A stretch of 64,000 bases of DNA. Origin: Exobacillus caeni. Lineage in GTDB: Bacteria > Bacillota > Bacilli > Bacillales > Guptibacillaceae. This document shows positions 36,382 through 45,854 of the stretch, piece by piece (within the stretch, counting starts at the first letter, position 1; the number at the start of each line of letters is the position of its first letter). The position numbers and the translations under genes were made by a program. The stretch covers positions 1 through 64,000 of the forward strand of contig NZ_SWLG01000011.1 of assembly GCF_005747095.1 (NCBI RefSeq), given 5' to 3'. The notes beneath the pieces were generated by a model. That model was not told the origin of the DNA, did not search any database, and was given only the letters and a program-made list of their open reading frames with translations.

Positions 36382-37344
36382 ATGGAAGAGAAATGGTTAG
36401 TTGGCGTTGATCTTGGAGGTACGACTATAAAAATAGCTTTTATAAGCGAGCACGGAGATATTGTTGAAAAGTGGGAGATACCCACAGATAAAAGTGAAAA
36501 AGGCAAAAATATAACGACTGATATTGCCAGAGCCATCGACATGAAATTAGAAAGATTAAATGTAAATAAATCGAAGTTGGCAGGCATAGGCATGGGGGCT
36601 CCCGGCTTTATCGAAATGGAAACCGGCTTTATCTATCAGGCGGTGAATATCGGGTGGAAGGATTTTCCGCTGAAAGATCGCCTTGAAGCGGAAACAGGAT
36701 TACAGGTCATGGTTGATAATGATGCAAACATAGCTGCCCTTGGAGAAATGTGGAAGGGTGCTGGTGATGGGGCCAAAGACCTTCTTTGTGTAACACTCGG
36801 GACAGGTGTCGGGGGTGGAATAATTGCAAATGGGGAAATCATCCACGGGACAAACGGAATGGCTGGTGAGATTGGCCACTTAACTTCTGAAATAGAGGGA
36901 GGCGCATCCTGTAACTGCGGAAAGTCAGGCTGTCTGGAGACGATTGCTTCGGCTACAGGGATCACCCGATTGGCTGAAGAGGGGCTTGCTTCACACCCAG
37001 CCAGCCTTCTCCAAGAAATAAATGAGACAAAAGGAGTTATTACTTCTAAAGATGTTTTTGAAGCTGCAAGTAAAGGCGATGAACTCTCCGAGGAAGTGAT
37101 CCAAACGGTCTGCAAGCATCTCGGACTTGCGATAGGAAATCTTGCAAACGCGTTGAATCCAGGGAAAATCGTCATTGGAGGCGGGGTCTCAAGGGCAGGG
37201 GATGCTCTATTAGGTCCGTTAAAGCAATATTATGAGAAAGTTGCTCTCCCGCGTGTTGTTGAAGGTTCTGATTTTGCCATCGCCACGCTTGGAAATGATG
37301 CAGGGGTTATAGGCGGTGCCTGGCTTGTAAAGACAAAGTTATAA
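36382..37344 (+). CDS. glcK: ROK-family glucokinase
   Basis: The product is about 320 residues. The phosphate-binding motif GVDLGGTTIKIAF starts the protein, followed by NDANIAALGEMWKGAG (catalytic Asp), the ROK zinc motif GGASCNCGKSGCLE and a second phosphate motif GTGVGGGI. It phosphorylates glucose with ATP. The ATG at 36382 lies about 9 nt after AAAGGA. The in-frame ATG at 36376 is only 3-4 nt away from it and less likely. The position after yqgQ supports GlcK identity. Confidence 0.93.
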   Translation: MEEKWLVGVDLGGTTIKIAFISEHGDIVEKWEIPTDKSEKGKNITTDIARAIDMKLERLNVNKSKLAGIGMGAPGFIEMETGFIYQAVNIGWKDFPLKDRLEAETGLQVMVDNDANIAALGEMWKGAGDGAKDLLCVTLGTGVGGGIIANGEIIHGTNGMAGEIGHLTSEIEGGASCNCGKSGCLETIASATGITRLAEEGLASHPASLLQEINETKGVITSKDVFEAASKGDELSEEVIQTVCKHLGLAIGNLANALNPGKIVIGGGVSRAGDALLGPLKQYYEKVALPRVVEGSDFAIATLGNDAGVIGGAWLVKTKL

Positions 37345-37402
37345 TTGTTAATTCTTAATAAAATAGTGTTAAGGTTTGAAACTAAATATTCGGGGAAAAT
37401 GT

Positions 37403-37434
37403 AAAGGGCCTCACTGGGCCTTTTGCATTTTTTT
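37403..37434 (+). terminator. Terminator after glcK
   Basis: AAAGGGCC and GGGCCTTT form a stem with one G-G mismatch and loop TCACT, followed by TGCATTTTTTT. Confidence 0.7.
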
Positions 37435-37454
37435 ATGAAAAAATAAAAAAGAAC

Positions 37455-37483
37455 TGAAACCTTTTAAAGGACTTGTTCGTCTA
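37455..37483 (+). promoter_or_regulatory. ECF-sigma-like promoter (SigM/SigX/SigW type) before ltaS
   Basis: TGAAACC (37455-37461) and CGTCTA (37478-37483) are separated by 17 bp counted from TGAAAC to CGTC. This matches the TGAAAC-N16/17-CGTC pattern of envelope-stress ECF sigma factors in Bacillus. The leader to the LTA synthase start codon would be about 200 nt. Confidence 0.6.
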
Positions 37484-37546
37484 TACATACGTATCCCTGG
37501 ACATCAAAGGAAATGAATGAAAATTGTGTCACAAAAAAGGAAAATT

Positions 37547-37573
37547 CTCCTGTTGATAAATTATCAAAAAGGG
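37547..37573. repeat. Palindrome in the ltaS leader
   Basis: TTGATAAATTATCAA is a perfect 7-1-7 palindrome (37553-37567), flanked by CTCC and GGGAG that extend the possible stem. It resembles a Fur box but the half-site spacing is two bases short. It could be an operator or an RNA hairpin. Confidence 0.5.
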
Positions 37574-37688
37574 AGTATGATATCCATTATGAATTGTAAA
37601 GTATGTAAAAGAATTATGAAAAACAATTGTGTGAAAATAGGTTAAAAAGTTGGCTGTTTCCTTTACTATTAAGGAGGTAGAAGAGATC

Positions 37689-39563
37689 ATGAAAAAGATC
37701 CTTTCAAAGTATTCATTGTTTTTAGTTGCCACTGTATTATTGTGGCTGAAGACTTATATTGTCTATAATCTTGCGTTTGATATTGAGTTAGAGAATAAGA
37801 TGGAATCCTTTATCCTGTTTATAAACCCGCTGAGCTCGGTTCTTTTGTTTCTAGGGTTTAGTTTGTTCGCATCTCCTAAACTACGAAACAGAATGATCGT
37901 GCTGGTCAGTTTAATTGGATCCTTTATTCTGTTTGCTAACGTAGTTTACTACAGGGAATTTACTGATTTCATTACGATTCCGCTTTTATTCCAAACAAAT
38001 AATATGGCAGATCTCGGAAGCAGCATTACAAGCCTGATTCATCCGACAGACGTTCTACTGTTTGCGGATGTTCTTGTAATGGCAGTAGCACTTCCTTTCT
38101 TAAAACTTAAAACCTATCAAGTTAAGAAAAAGGAAATTGCCCTTGTTTTTGCTACTGCGATCACCATGTTTGCTGTTAACGTGGGCCTTGCTGAAACAGA
38201 AAGACCACAGCTTCTTACAAGAACGTTCGACAGAGAAATGCTCGTAAAGTATATTGGAACATTTAACTATCATGTATATGATGCGGTGCTTCAATCAAAA
38301 GCAAAAGCGCAGCGTGCTTTCGCTGATGGCAGTGAAATCGTTGATATCGAGAACTATGTAAGAGCAAACCATGAAGAGCCAGATCCGAAGATGTTTGGCA
38401 TTGCAAAAGACAAAAATGTTGTATTGATCTCAATGGAATCACTACAGAACTTTGTTATTAACGAAAAAGTAAACGGCCAGGAAATCACGCCATTTTTAAA
38501 TGATCTAGTAAAAGACAGTTATTACTTTCCTAACTTTTATCACCAAACTGCCCAGGGAAAAACATCTGATTCCGAGTTTATCCTTGAGAATTCGATGTAC
38601 GGCCTGCCAAGCGGTGCAGTATTCTTCACCCATGCAGGAAACCAATTTCCAAATGCAAGTCCAAAAATGATGGGAGAAAACGGCTATTATTCTGCTGTGT
38701 TCCATCCGAATAACAAAAGCTTTTGGAACCGGGATGTTATGTACGATTCATTAGGATATAACAAGTTCTATGATATCGATAGTTTCAGCGTGACACCTGA
38801 AAACTCGATCGGCTGGGGACTTAAAGACGAATATTTCTTTGATCAATCAGTCAAGTACTTAAAAACATTGCCTGAGCCTTACTATGCAAAATATATTACA
38901 TTAACCAACCACTTCCCGTTCTCTCTTAAGCAAGAAGATGAAATCATTCCGGAATGGAATTCAGAAGACGGCACTGTAAACCGATACTTCACAACCGTCC
39001 GATACATGGATGAATCCATTAAGAAGTTTTTTGAGAGATTGAAAGAAGAAGGGATGTATGAGGATTCAATCTTTATCCTATACGGGGACCACTATGGAAT
39101 CTCTGAAAACCATAATGAAGCAATGAGCAAGTTTTTAGGCAAAGAAATTACGCCTTATGAGTCCGCTCAATTGCAGAAGGTACCTTTGTTCATTCACATT
39201 CCAGGCCAAAAAGGAAAAGTGATGGATCAGGTTGCAGGACAAATCGATTTGAAACCGACAATCATGCATTTGTTAGGGATAGACACGAAGAATACCATTA
39301 AGTTTGGTAATGATCTATTTGCGAAAAATCAAGATAACTTTGTTATTTTCCGTGATGGAGGCTTTGTGACGAAGGATTATGTTTATACGAAGAGCACATG
39401 CTATAACGCGGATGGCACTGAAGCAGAGGATAAATCAGTATGTGAACCATATGCTGACCGTGCAAAAACAGAGTTAGAATACTCGGATAAAATTATTTAT
39501 GGTGACCTGTTACGTTTCTTAGGAAATGAACAGAACCAGACAGGAAAAGTGAATAATGAATAA
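37689..39563 (+). CDS. Lipoteichoic acid synthase family protein (YqgS)
   Basis: This 624-residue membrane enzyme has five N-terminal helices (to about 190) and an extracellular sulfatase-like domain. Active-site elements are ISMESLQNF, the predicted threonine nucleophile in QGKTSDSEF, and FILYGDHYGISENHNEAM. It would polymerise or prime glycerol-phosphate teichoic acid from phosphatidylglycerol. AAGGAGGTAGAAG precedes the ATG at 37689. Two late cysteines (TCYNADG, SVCEPY) could form a disulfide. Several LTA synthase paralogues are usual in Bacillaceae, so this may be a stress or sporulation form. Confidence 0.92.
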   Translation: MKKILSKYSLFLVATVLLWLKTYIVYNLAFDIELENKMESFILFINPLSSVLLFLGFSLFASPKLRNRMIVLVSLIGSFILFANVVYYREFTDFITIPLLFQTNNMADLGSSITSLIHPTDVLLFADVLVMAVALPFLKLKTYQVKKKEIALVFATAITMFAVNVGLAETERPQLLTRTFDREMLVKYIGTFNYHVYDAVLQSKAKAQRAFADGSEIVDIENYVRANHEEPDPKMFGIAKDKNVVLISMESLQNFVINEKVNGQEITPFLNDLVKDSYYFPNFYHQTAQGKTSDSEFILENSMYGLPSGAVFFTHAGNQFPNASPKMMGENGYYSAVFHPNNKSFWNRDVMYDSLGYNKFYDIDSFSVTPENSIGWGLKDEYFFDQSVKYLKTLPEPYYAKYITLTNHFPFSLKQEDEIIPEWNSEDGTVNRYFTTVRYMDESIKKFFERLKEEGMYEDSIFILYGDHYGISENHNEAMSKFLGKEITPYESAQLQKVPLFIHIPGQKGKVMDQVAGQIDLKPTIMHLLGIDTKNTIKFGNDLFAKNQDNFVIFRDGGFVTKDYVYTKSTCYNADGTEAEDKSVCEPYADRAKTELEYSDKIIYGDLLRFLGNEQNQTGKVNNE

Positions 39564-39567
39564 ACGG

Positions 39568-39602
39568 AAAACCATGTCTGCTTAACCGGACATGGTTTTT
39601 TG
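39568..39602 (+). terminator. Terminator after the LTA synthase gene
   Basis: AAACCATGTC and GACATGGTTT pair around TGCTTAACCG, followed by TTTT. Confidence 0.9.
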
Positions 39603-39734
39603 CTTTGATCAGTTACTACTTGAAAACATATGTCCCAAAAGATAGCGTGGTTGTTTAAAAAATATCATATCTATAGGGAGAGATCACATAAGGTTAACAG
39701 AGGGAAAGAATTTGCTCCGTGGAGGGGATGAACC

Positions 39735-40925
39735 ATGAAAGTAAGAGTCCGACCAGGTGATACACTCTGGCACTACAGTCAATTGTTTCAAGTTCCCTTA
39801 AGGTTGATTTTAGATTCCAATCCGGAAATAAATGCCGAGCAATTAATGATCGGAGAAGAGGTGAACATACCCGGGTTTGTTAGGAACATGTACAAGATTA
39901 GTGCTGGAGAATCACTTTGGAGTATCGCAAACAAAACGGGTTATCCGCTCGACTCCCTGTTTTTATTGAATCAATCCATCAAACCTCAATTTTTACAGAT
40001 CGGCCAGGAGATATATTTGCCGTTAAGAGTGACATGGCTGCTTGTTGATCCGAAACAGGAATACACGTATGAAATAATGGTAAATGATATAAGAAAACTT
40101 GTGACTGTGTACCCTTTTATAAGAAGCGGAAGTATCGGCGAGTCAGTTATGGGAAAGCCCATTCCTGAGATACGGGTAGGACAAGGGGAAAAGAAAGTAC
40201 ATTTTAACGGATCCTTTCATGCAAACGAATGGCTTGCAACTCCTCTGTTAATGAAATTTTTAAATGTTTATTTGTTTAATCTTACCAGCAATAAACCTAT
40301 CCGGGGATTACAGCTTCCTCCTCTTTACGATTCGACGATGTTATCGGTCGTTCCTATGGTAAATCCTGATGGTGTAAACCTTGTTATTAATGGTCCTCCA
40401 GAAGAAACATTTTATAAGGAACTTGTACTGGAGATCAACAACGCTGGCACAGATTTTAAGCGCTGGAAAGCAAATATAAGAGGGGTTGATCTGAACAATC
40501 AATTTCCTGCTAAATGGGATGTGGAAGCAGCACGAAAACCTGAGAAACCTTCACCGAAAAATTATCCGGGAAAAGCACCTTTAACCGAACCGGAAACGAT
40601 TGCAATGGCTGATTTAACCAGAAGAAGAGACTTTGACCGTGTTTTAGCGTTCCACTCTCAAGGAGAAGAAATCTATTGGGGTTATGAAGGATTGGAACCG
40701 CCAGAATCCAGAACACTGGCAGAGGAGTTTTCCAGAGTAAGCGGATATAAGGCGATTCGGTATGTGGATAGTTATGCTGGATATAAAGACTGGTTTATTC
40801 AAGAATGGAGGAGGCCAGGATTTACCATTGAGATTGGTCTTGGAGAAAGTCCACTCCCGCTGACACAGTTTGATGAAATCTATGAAGAAAATTTGGGAAT
40901 TATGCTCGCCAGCTTGTATGTGTAG
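39735..40925 (+). CDS. LysM-M14 gamma-D-glutamyl-diamino-acid endopeptidase (YqgT)
   Basis: This 396-residue peptidoglycan hydrolase has two N-terminal LysM modules (VRPGDTLWHYSQLFQ at about 4 and ISAGESLWSIANKTG at about 56) and an M14 zinc carboxypeptidase domain. Zinc ligands are predicted in FHANEWLATP (His, Glu), and the conserved VDLNNQFPAKW, RVLAFHSQGEEIYW and catalytic Glu in FTIEIGLGESPLP are present. It would cut the D-Glu-diaminopimelate bond in muropeptides, as B. sphaericus endopeptidase I does. There is no signal peptide, which suggests action on the spore or in the mother cell. Confidence 0.92.
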   Translation: MKVRVRPGDTLWHYSQLFQVPLRLILDSNPEINAEQLMIGEEVNIPGFVRNMYKISAGESLWSIANKTGYPLDSLFLLNQSIKPQFLQIGQEIYLPLRVTWLLVDPKQEYTYEIMVNDIRKLVTVYPFIRSGSIGESVMGKPIPEIRVGQGEKKVHFNGSFHANEWLATPLLMKFLNVYLFNLTSNKPIRGLQLPPLYDSTMLSVVPMVNPDGVNLVINGPPEETFYKELVLEINNAGTDFKRWKANIRGVDLNNQFPAKWDVEAARKPEKPSPKNYPGKAPLTEPETIAMADLTRRRDFDRVLAFHSQGEEIYWGYEGLEPPESRTLAEEFSRVSGYKAIRYVDSYAGYKDWFIQEWRRPGFTIEIGLGESPLPLTQFDEIYEENLGIMLASLYV

Positions 40926-40932
40926 ACTTCGC

Positions 40933-40961
40933 TTGAGTTAAGCATGTATTTTTGTCATAAT
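40933..40961 (+). promoter_or_regulatory. Promoter of the thiamine operon
   Basis: TTGAGT and CATAAT are separated by 17 bp. The TPP riboswitch begins about 25 bp downstream. Confidence 0.6.
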
Positions 40962-40987
40962 ATAACTAACTTCATATTTAATGAAAG

Positions 40988-41085
40988 ACTAGGGGTGCCC
41001 GGAGGAAGGCCGGGCTGAGAAGAGGAACCTTATTATTTTTCTACCCTTGAACCTGATCTGGATGATACCAGCGTAGGGAAGTCGA
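40988..41085 (+). ncRNA. TPP riboswitch (THI element)
   Basis: The canonical blocks are present: AGGGGTGCCC, CCGGGCTGAGA, ACCCTTGAACCTGATC and TGGATGATACCAGCGTAGGGA. The thiamine pyrophosphate sensor precedes thiE. A terminator follows, so ligand binding should stop transcription. Confidence 0.97.
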
Positions 41086-41104
41086 TTGTAGTGTTTTGAT
41101 AACT

Positions 41105-41138
41105 GCTCTCATTCCATCTGCTGGAATGGGAGTTTTTT
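41105..41138 (+). terminator. Riboswitch-controlled terminator
   Basis: CTCTCATTCCA and TGGAATGGGAG pair around TCTGC, followed by TTTTTT. It is the expression platform of the TPP riboswitch. Confidence 0.9.
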
Positions 41139-41171
41139 ACTTTAATAGACTATTAGATGGGAGGAAGCCTT

Positions 41172-41813
41172 ATGGTAGATTTTAAATTATATACCATCAC
41201 TGGAGAACAATTTCATGAAGGAAGAGATTTAAAACATGTAATGGAAGAAGCGATTCATGGTGGCTCCGACATTATCCAACTGAGAGAAAAGAAAGGCAGC
41301 AAACGTGAAGTGTTAAAAAAGGCAAGAATGCTTAGAGAACTGACGAAAAAATATAACGTTCCTCTTATTGTGAATGACCATATCGATATAGCTTTAGCGG
41401 TTGATGCAGACGGCATACATCTTGGACAGGATGACTTGCCGCTCGAAGAAGCAAGGAAAATTATAGGGCCAAATAAAATCATTGGAATTTCAACTCACTC
41501 GATCGAGGAAGCAAGAGAAGCAGAAAAAGGGGGAGCAGATTATATCGGGGTAGGTCCGATTTTTCCAACGAATAGCAAAGATGATGTCGTAGATCCTGTC
41601 ACTACTTCCTATATCAAAGAAGTCATGAACGAAATAACGATTCCGTTTGTCGCAATTGGGGGCATAAAGCTTCACAATGTGGATGAAGTACTGGAAGCGG
41701 GTGCAACAAGAATATGTGCGATCAGTGAAATCGTCGGCAGCGAAGATATAAAAGGAACCTGTGAGGAGTTTTTAGTTAAAATAAACCGATCGAAGGAGTC
41801 AGCAAACGCATGA
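41172..41813 (+). CDS. thiE: Thiamine-phosphate synthase
   Basis: This 213-residue TIM-barrel enzyme joins HMP-PP and thiazole phosphate to give thiamine phosphate. Motifs include IQLREKKGSKREVLKKA, PLIVNDHIDIALAVDADGIHLGQDD, IGISTHS and GADYIGVGPIFPTNSKDD. The ATG at 41172 follows GGGAGGAAG. An ATGA overlap couples it to thiS. A TenI-type isomerase is the alternative for this family, but full length and motifs favour ThiE. Confidence 0.93.
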   Translation: MVDFKLYTITGEQFHEGRDLKHVMEEAIHGGSDIIQLREKKGSKREVLKKARMLRELTKKYNVPLIVNDHIDIALAVDADGIHLGQDDLPLEEARKIIGPNKIIGISTHSIEEAREAEKGGADYIGVGPIFPTNSKDDVVDPVTTSYIKEVMNEITIPFVAIGGIKLHNVDEVLEAGATRICAISEIVGSEDIKGTCEEFLVKINRSKESANA

Positions 41814-42007
41814 ATCTGATTATTAACGGCGAAACCCATGATATGTCGGTTGAAACCATAGACGAGGTAGTCGAACACTTTGGGCTTCAACAGGGCCTGG
41901 TTGTTGCTGAAGTTAATGGCATCGTAATTGAGCGAAATGAATGGGAGAATACCACTGTTACAGAAGGCATGAGAATTGAATTAGTCCATTTTGTTGGTGG
42001 AGGTTGA
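41810..42007 (+). CDS. thiS: Sulfur carrier protein ThiS
   Basis: This 65-residue ubiquitin-fold protein ends in VGGG, so the C-terminal glycine needed for adenylation and thiocarboxylation is present. It donates sulfur to ThiG for the thiazole ring. It overlaps thiE by 4 bp. The cognate adenylyltransferase ThiF is not in this operon. The MoeB/ThiF protein at 26642 is a candidate. Confidence 0.95.
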   Translation: MNLIINGETHDMSVETIDEVVEHFGLQQGLVVAEVNGIVIERNEWENTTVTEGMRIELVHFVGGG

Positions 42008-42011
42008 TCAT

Positions 42012-42782
42012 ATGCAAAAAAATCTAGTAATCGCCGGTCATGAATTAAAATCCCGGTTGTTTTTAGGAACAGGAAGATACCCTAATCCCTACATTCAAAA
42101 TAAAGCGATTGAAGCATCAGAAACAGAGGTGCTTACATTTGCGATTCGCCGGGTGAACCTGCAAGACCCTCATGAAGATTCGATCCTGCAGCATGTTGGC
42201 GGGCGCTATTTCCAGTTTCTACCTAACACCTCCGGGGCTAAAAATGCCGAAGAAGCAATTCGAATCGCACGCCTGGCAAAAGCGTCCGGAATAAGTGACT
42301 GGATTAAAGTGGAGATTAGCAAAAATGAAAAAACGCTTCTTCCTGATCCAATAGAGACACTTAAGGCAACCGAGGTTCTTGCGAAAGAAGGTTTTGTTGT
42401 ATTGCCATATATATCTGATGACCCTGTAATATGCAAGAAACTAGAAGAAGCCGGAGCGGCTGCTGTGATGCCAGGAGGTTCACCGATCGGCACCGGTCTT
42501 GGAATTTTAAATCCTTATAACATTTCGCTTATCGTGGAAGAATTAAATGTTCCGGTAATTGTGGATGCAGGTCTTGGCAGTGCAGCAGATGTAACGCAGG
42601 CAATGGAGCTCGGAGCTGATGGAGTACTGCTAAACACAGCGATTGCAAAAGCGAAAGATCCCATTGCAATGGCACATAGCATCAAACATGCAATACAAGC
42701 GGGCCGCCTTTCTTATCTTGCAGGAAGAATACCGAAGAAAAAGTATGCCACAGCAAGCAGTCCTATCTCTTCAGGAATTTAA
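42012..42782 (+). CDS. thiG: Thiazole synthase ThiG
   Basis: This 256-residue TIM-barrel enzyme builds the thiazole ring from DXP, dehydroglycine and ThiS sulfur. The catalytic lysine is Lys99 in DWIKVEIS, and the phosphate site [10 protein letters not shown] is intact. The start at 42012 follows GGAGG in the end of thiS. An in-frame TTG-type start inside thiS is rejected for lack of a site. Confidence 0.96.
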   Translation: MQKNLVIAGHELKSRLFLGTGRYPNPYIQNKAIEASETEVLTFAIRRVNLQDPHEDSILQHVGGRYFQFLPNTSGAKNAEEAIRIARLAKASGISDWIKVEISKNEKTLLPDPIETLKATEVLAKEGFVVLPYISDDPVICKKLEEAGAAAVMPGGSPIGTGLGILNPYNISLIVEELNVPVIVDAGLGSAADVTQAMELGADGVLLNTAIAKAKDPIAMAHSIKHAIQAGRLSYLAGRIPKKKYATASSPISSGI

Positions 42783-42800
42783 GTGACAGGAAGTGGTTAG

Positions 42801-43913
42801 ATGACAAAACAAGTGCTAATTATCGGTGGAGGAGTTATCGGTCTTTCTGCGGCTTTTGAATGCCAGAGAAGGGGAAACCAGGTAACGCTTCTCGAGTCCA
42901 CGAAGTGCGGAGGACAGGCATCTGGGGCGGCAGCTGGGATGCTTGCTCCGTATTGTGAGATCGAAGAAGATCCCGATGAATTCTTTCTGCTATGTCAAAA
43001 AAGCTTAAAGCTTTTTCCGGAATGGCAAAAGGAAGTGAAAAAGTACGCTTCCATGGATTTCGAGTACAATAACAGCGGAAGTTTGTACGGTATCTTTCAT
43101 GAAGCGGATATTCTGGGGCTTGAAACGAAAATGAGCTGGCAAAAAGAGTTTGGGGTTGGTGCTCGTATTATTGAGGGAAAAGAGCTCGAAAAGAAAGAGC
43201 CCGGCCTTTCAAAAGATATCATCGCTGCGTTATGGTGTCCCGAAGAAAGCCATATTTATGCCCCTGACTATGTTAAGGCATTAGAGACAGCATGCAGAAG
43301 GTTAGGCGTTTCGATTCACGATCAGTTAGGTATGTTGAAAATAAATGAACATAATGGACAGTTAACTGTCCTTGCTCCAGATGGAACCGCTTTTGAGGGG
43401 GATACTATAGTTATCGCTACTGGCGCCTGGTCTCAAATGTGGGAAGAAATTTTCCCGTATTCTTTTCCGGTTTTTCCAATCAGGGGGCAAATTTGTGCTT
43501 ATAACGAAATCGAGCCTACAAACCATATCATTTTTACAAGCCAGGGCTATTTGGTATCAAAGGGCAATGGAACATTAGTCTGCGGAGCCTCAGAAGATAT
43601 TGCGGGATTTGACACCAGCGTAACGGAGAAGGGGATAGAACGTCTTGAAAAATGGAACAGAAAGGTTTTGCCGGCGCTTCATAACAAGAGGCCATTCCAT
43701 AAGTGGGCTGGCTTGCGGCCAGCTACACAGGATGGGTTCCCATTAATAGGGAAGTTGTCCGAATATCCAGAAGTTATTTTTGCTACGGGCCATTATCGTA
43801 ACGGAATATTGCTCAGTCCTATAACCGGTAAAATCGTTGCCAATGAGCTTGAAGGAAATAATAACCCTGTGCCGATCGAAAGGTTCAATCCCGAACGCTT
43901 TATCACGCTATAA
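42801..43913 (+). CDS. thiO: Glycine oxidase ThiO
   Basis: This 370-residue FAD-dependent enzyme oxidises glycine to iminoacetate for thiazole formation, as expected in an aerobe. It has the FAD motif LIIGGGVIGLSAAFECQRRG, GQASGAAAGMLAPYCE, VIATGAWS and the C-terminal AGLRPATQDGFPLIG and GHYRNGILLSPIT. It replaces the anaerobic tyrosine lyase ThiH. It lies within the TPP-controlled operon. Confidence 0.94.
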   Translation: MTKQVLIIGGGVIGLSAAFECQRRGNQVTLLESTKCGGQASGAAAGMLAPYCEIEEDPDEFFLLCQKSLKLFPEWQKEVKKYASMDFEYNNSGSLYGIFHEADILGLETKMSWQKEFGVGARIIEGKELEKKEPGLSKDIIAALWCPEESHIYAPDYVKALETACRRLGVSIHDQLGMLKINEHNGQLTVLAPDGTAFEGDTIVIATGAWSQMWEEIFPYSFPVFPIRGQICAYNEIEPTNHIIFTSQGYLVSKGNGTLVCGASEDIAGFDTSVTEKGIERLEKWNRKVLPALHNKRPFHKWAGLRPATQDGFPLIGKLSEYPEVIFATGHYRNGILLSPITGKIVANELEGNNNPVPIERFNPERFITL

Positions 43914-43937
43914 ACAGAAGTGTAGGAGGAGATGTGA

Positions 43938-44747
43938 ATGTACAAAGCTATGACTATCGCCGGGTCGGACAGCGGCGGAGGAGCTGGAATACAGGCTGAC
44001 CTAAAAACGTTTCAAGAACGGAATGTATTTGGCACAAGCGCTATAACCGCTTTAACAGCTCAGAATACCCTTGGAGTCCAGGGTGTTTATCCTCAGTCTT
44101 TGGAATGTGTCGAGGCGCAGGTTGACGCGGTTTTATCCGATATAGGAACAGATGCTGTTAAAACTGGAATGCTATTTTCAGCTTCGTTAATAAGGCTTGT
44201 CGCTAACAAACTTGATGAGTATCAGGTTAACAATCTAGTAATCGATCCGGTTATGATTGCGAAAGGTGGCGCTCCGTTGCTTCAGGAAGAAGCTGTGGTC
44301 GAATTGAGGGAGACATTGCTTCCGCTTGGAAAGGTCGTTACGCCTAATCTGCCGGAAGCTGGCAAGATTTTGGACGGGAGAAAAATCGAAACAATCGAAG
44401 AAATGGAACAGGCTGCAAAGGATATTCAAGCTATGGGGCCAGAAGCTGTCGTTATAAAAGGAGGGCATCTGGGAAGCGAAGAGCGATCGGTTGATGTATT
44501 GTATGATGGGGAACGATTTTTCCATTATGACTCGGAAAGGATAAGCACGAAACATACCCATGGAACAGGCTGCACGTTTTCAGCATGCATTGCTGCAGAA
44601 CTGGCGAAGGGAAAAAATATACCTGAGGCAGTAAAAATAGCCAAGTATTATATAACTGCGGCTATCAGATACTCTTTAAATGTTGGAAATGGTATCGGGC
44701 CAACTAATCATTCTGCATACCGTTTACACAGCTTATCAGTAAAATAA
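43938..44747 (+). CDS. thiD: Hydroxymethylpyrimidine / phosphomethylpyrimidine kinase
   Basis: This 269-residue ribokinase-family enzyme phosphorylates HMP twice. Conserved blocks are TIAGSDSGGGAGIQADLKTF, AITALTAQNTLGVQGV, DPVMIAKGG and the catalytic HGTGCTFSACIAAELAKG. AGGAGG precedes the ATG. It is the last gene of the operon. No thiC or tenA is in the window, so the pyrimidine source lies elsewhere. Confidence 0.95.
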   Translation: MYKAMTIAGSDSGGGAGIQADLKTFQERNVFGTSAITALTAQNTLGVQGVYPQSLECVEAQVDAVLSDIGTDAVKTGMLFSASLIRLVANKLDEYQVNNLVIDPVMIAKGGAPLLQEEAVVELRETLLPLGKVVTPNLPEAGKILDGRKIETIEEMEQAAKDIQAMGPEAVVIKGGHLGSEERSVDVLYDGERFFHYDSERISTKHTHGTGCTFSACIAAELAKGKNIPEAVKIAKYYITAAIRYSLNVGNGIGPTNHSAYRLHSLSVK

Positions 44748-44753
44748 GTAAAA

Positions 44754-44785
44754 AGAAAAAGGCTGACTAAAAATCAGCCTTTTTG
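44754..44785. terminator. Bidirectional terminator thiD/murG
   Basis: AAAAAGGCTGA and TCAGCCTTTTT pair around CTAAAAA. It is symmetric enough to stop both the thi operon and the convergent minus-strand gene. Confidence 0.92.
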
Positions 44786-44786
44786 C

Positions 44787-45854
44787 TTAGCGGGATTTAG
44801 TTTCTTCTATTGCACTAACAATCATTTCAAGAGTTTCATTTGAAGAGTATTCTTTCATTGCTTTTAAATAGTGGTCACGATTCTGGTAGAGATCATTAAC
44901 TTTTTGATACAGAGAATTTTTTGTTAAATTTTCTTCAAATAAAACCGATGCAAAGTCTTTCTTCTCGAATGATTCCGCATTGAGGATCTGGTCTCCGCGA
45001 CTGGAGCTTCTTGGTAAAGGAATCAAAAGCATTGGTTTTTTAAGGGTAAGGAATTCAAAAATAGAGTTTGATCCGGCACGAGATATCACGAGATCTGTGG
45101 CTGCCATGACATCCGGAAGTTCTGAGCTGATATATTCAAACTGCTTATAGCCCTTGATGTTTTTATGTTCAGAAGACATATTACCCTTTCCGCAAATATG
45201 TATAATCTGAAACTGTGTTAAAAGATCGTCCAGGTTTTCGCGGACAACAGAATTTATTCTTCTAGCTCCGAGACTTCCTCCCATCACCGTAATAACAGGT
45301 TTGTCGTTTGAAAAGCCTGCGAATTTCAGTCCCTTTTCCCTTTTTCCTGTAAGAATTTCCTTTCGAATAGGAGATCCCGTATAAACGGTTTTATCTTCAG
45401 GAAGATGTTTTCTTGATTCTTCAAATGTTACAAAAATCTTTGATGCGAACTTTGTGGCAATCTTATTGGCGAGTCCCGGTGTATAGTCCGATTCATGAAT
45501 AAAGACAGGCACTCTGTTTAACCATCCTGCAATAACGACAGGAACAGAAACGAATCCACCTTTTGAAAAGATGGCATCCGGCTTTAGCCTGCGGATTAAA
45601 AAGTAAGCGTCACCGATTCCCTTAACAACTCGAAATGGATCCTGTAGATTTTTAATATCAAAATACCTTCTGAGCTTTCCGCTTGAGATACCATAGTAAG
45701 GAATTCCAGCTTCTTCAATGATTTTCTTTTCAATGCCGTTCTTTGATCCAATATAATAAACATCCCAATTTTTCTTCGTGAGTTCTGGAATAATGGCGAG
45801 ATTCGGCGTGACATGGCCCGCTGAACCCCCGCCCGTAAAAACAATACGATTCAT
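44787..45854 (-). CDS. murG: UDP-GlcNAc:lipid I N-acetylglucosaminyltransferase (MurG homologue)
   Basis: This 355-residue GT28 enzyme would make lipid II on the inner membrane face. It has the donor and acceptor motifs [11 protein letters not shown] (8-18), [44 protein letters not shown] and [12 protein letters not shown]. It is a lone minus-strand gene next to the thi operon, not inside a division and cell wall (dcw) cluster. B. subtilis has its murG in the dcw cluster, so this may be a second copy or a relocated gene. Confidence 0.9.
   Translation of the reverse strand: MNRIVFTGGGSAGHVTPNLAIIPELTKKNWDVYYIGSKNGIEKKIIEEAGIPYYGISSGKLRRYFDIKNLQDPFRVVKGIGDAYFLIRRLKPDAIFSKGGFVSVPVVIAGWLNRVPVFIHESDYTPGLANKIATKFASKIFVTFEESRKHLPEDKTVYTGSPIRKEILTGKREKGLKFAGFSNDKPVITVMGGSLGARRINSVVRENLDDLLTQFQIIHICGKGNMSSEHKNIKGYKQFEYISSELPDVMAATDLVISRAGSNSIFEFLTLKKPMLLIPLPRSSSRGDQILNAESFEKKDFASVLFEENLTKNSLYQKVNDLYQNRDHYLKAMKEYSSNETLEMIVSAIEETKSR

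Larger units (their letters stand above)
37345..37688 (+). other. 344-bp gene-free region before the LTA synthase gene
   Basis: It contains three things I can support: a hairpin after glcK (AAAGGGCC/GGGCCTTT, 37403-37423, T-rich after it), an ECF-sigma-like promoter (37455-37481) and a 15-bp palindrome (37553-37567). I see no coding potential. Confidence 0.7.

Noticed and set aside
37553-37567. Fur box before the LTA synthase gene
   Set aside because: TTGATAAATTATCAA is two bases shorter between half-sites than the 7-1-7 Fur consensus TGATAATNATTATCA, and the gene has no iron link.
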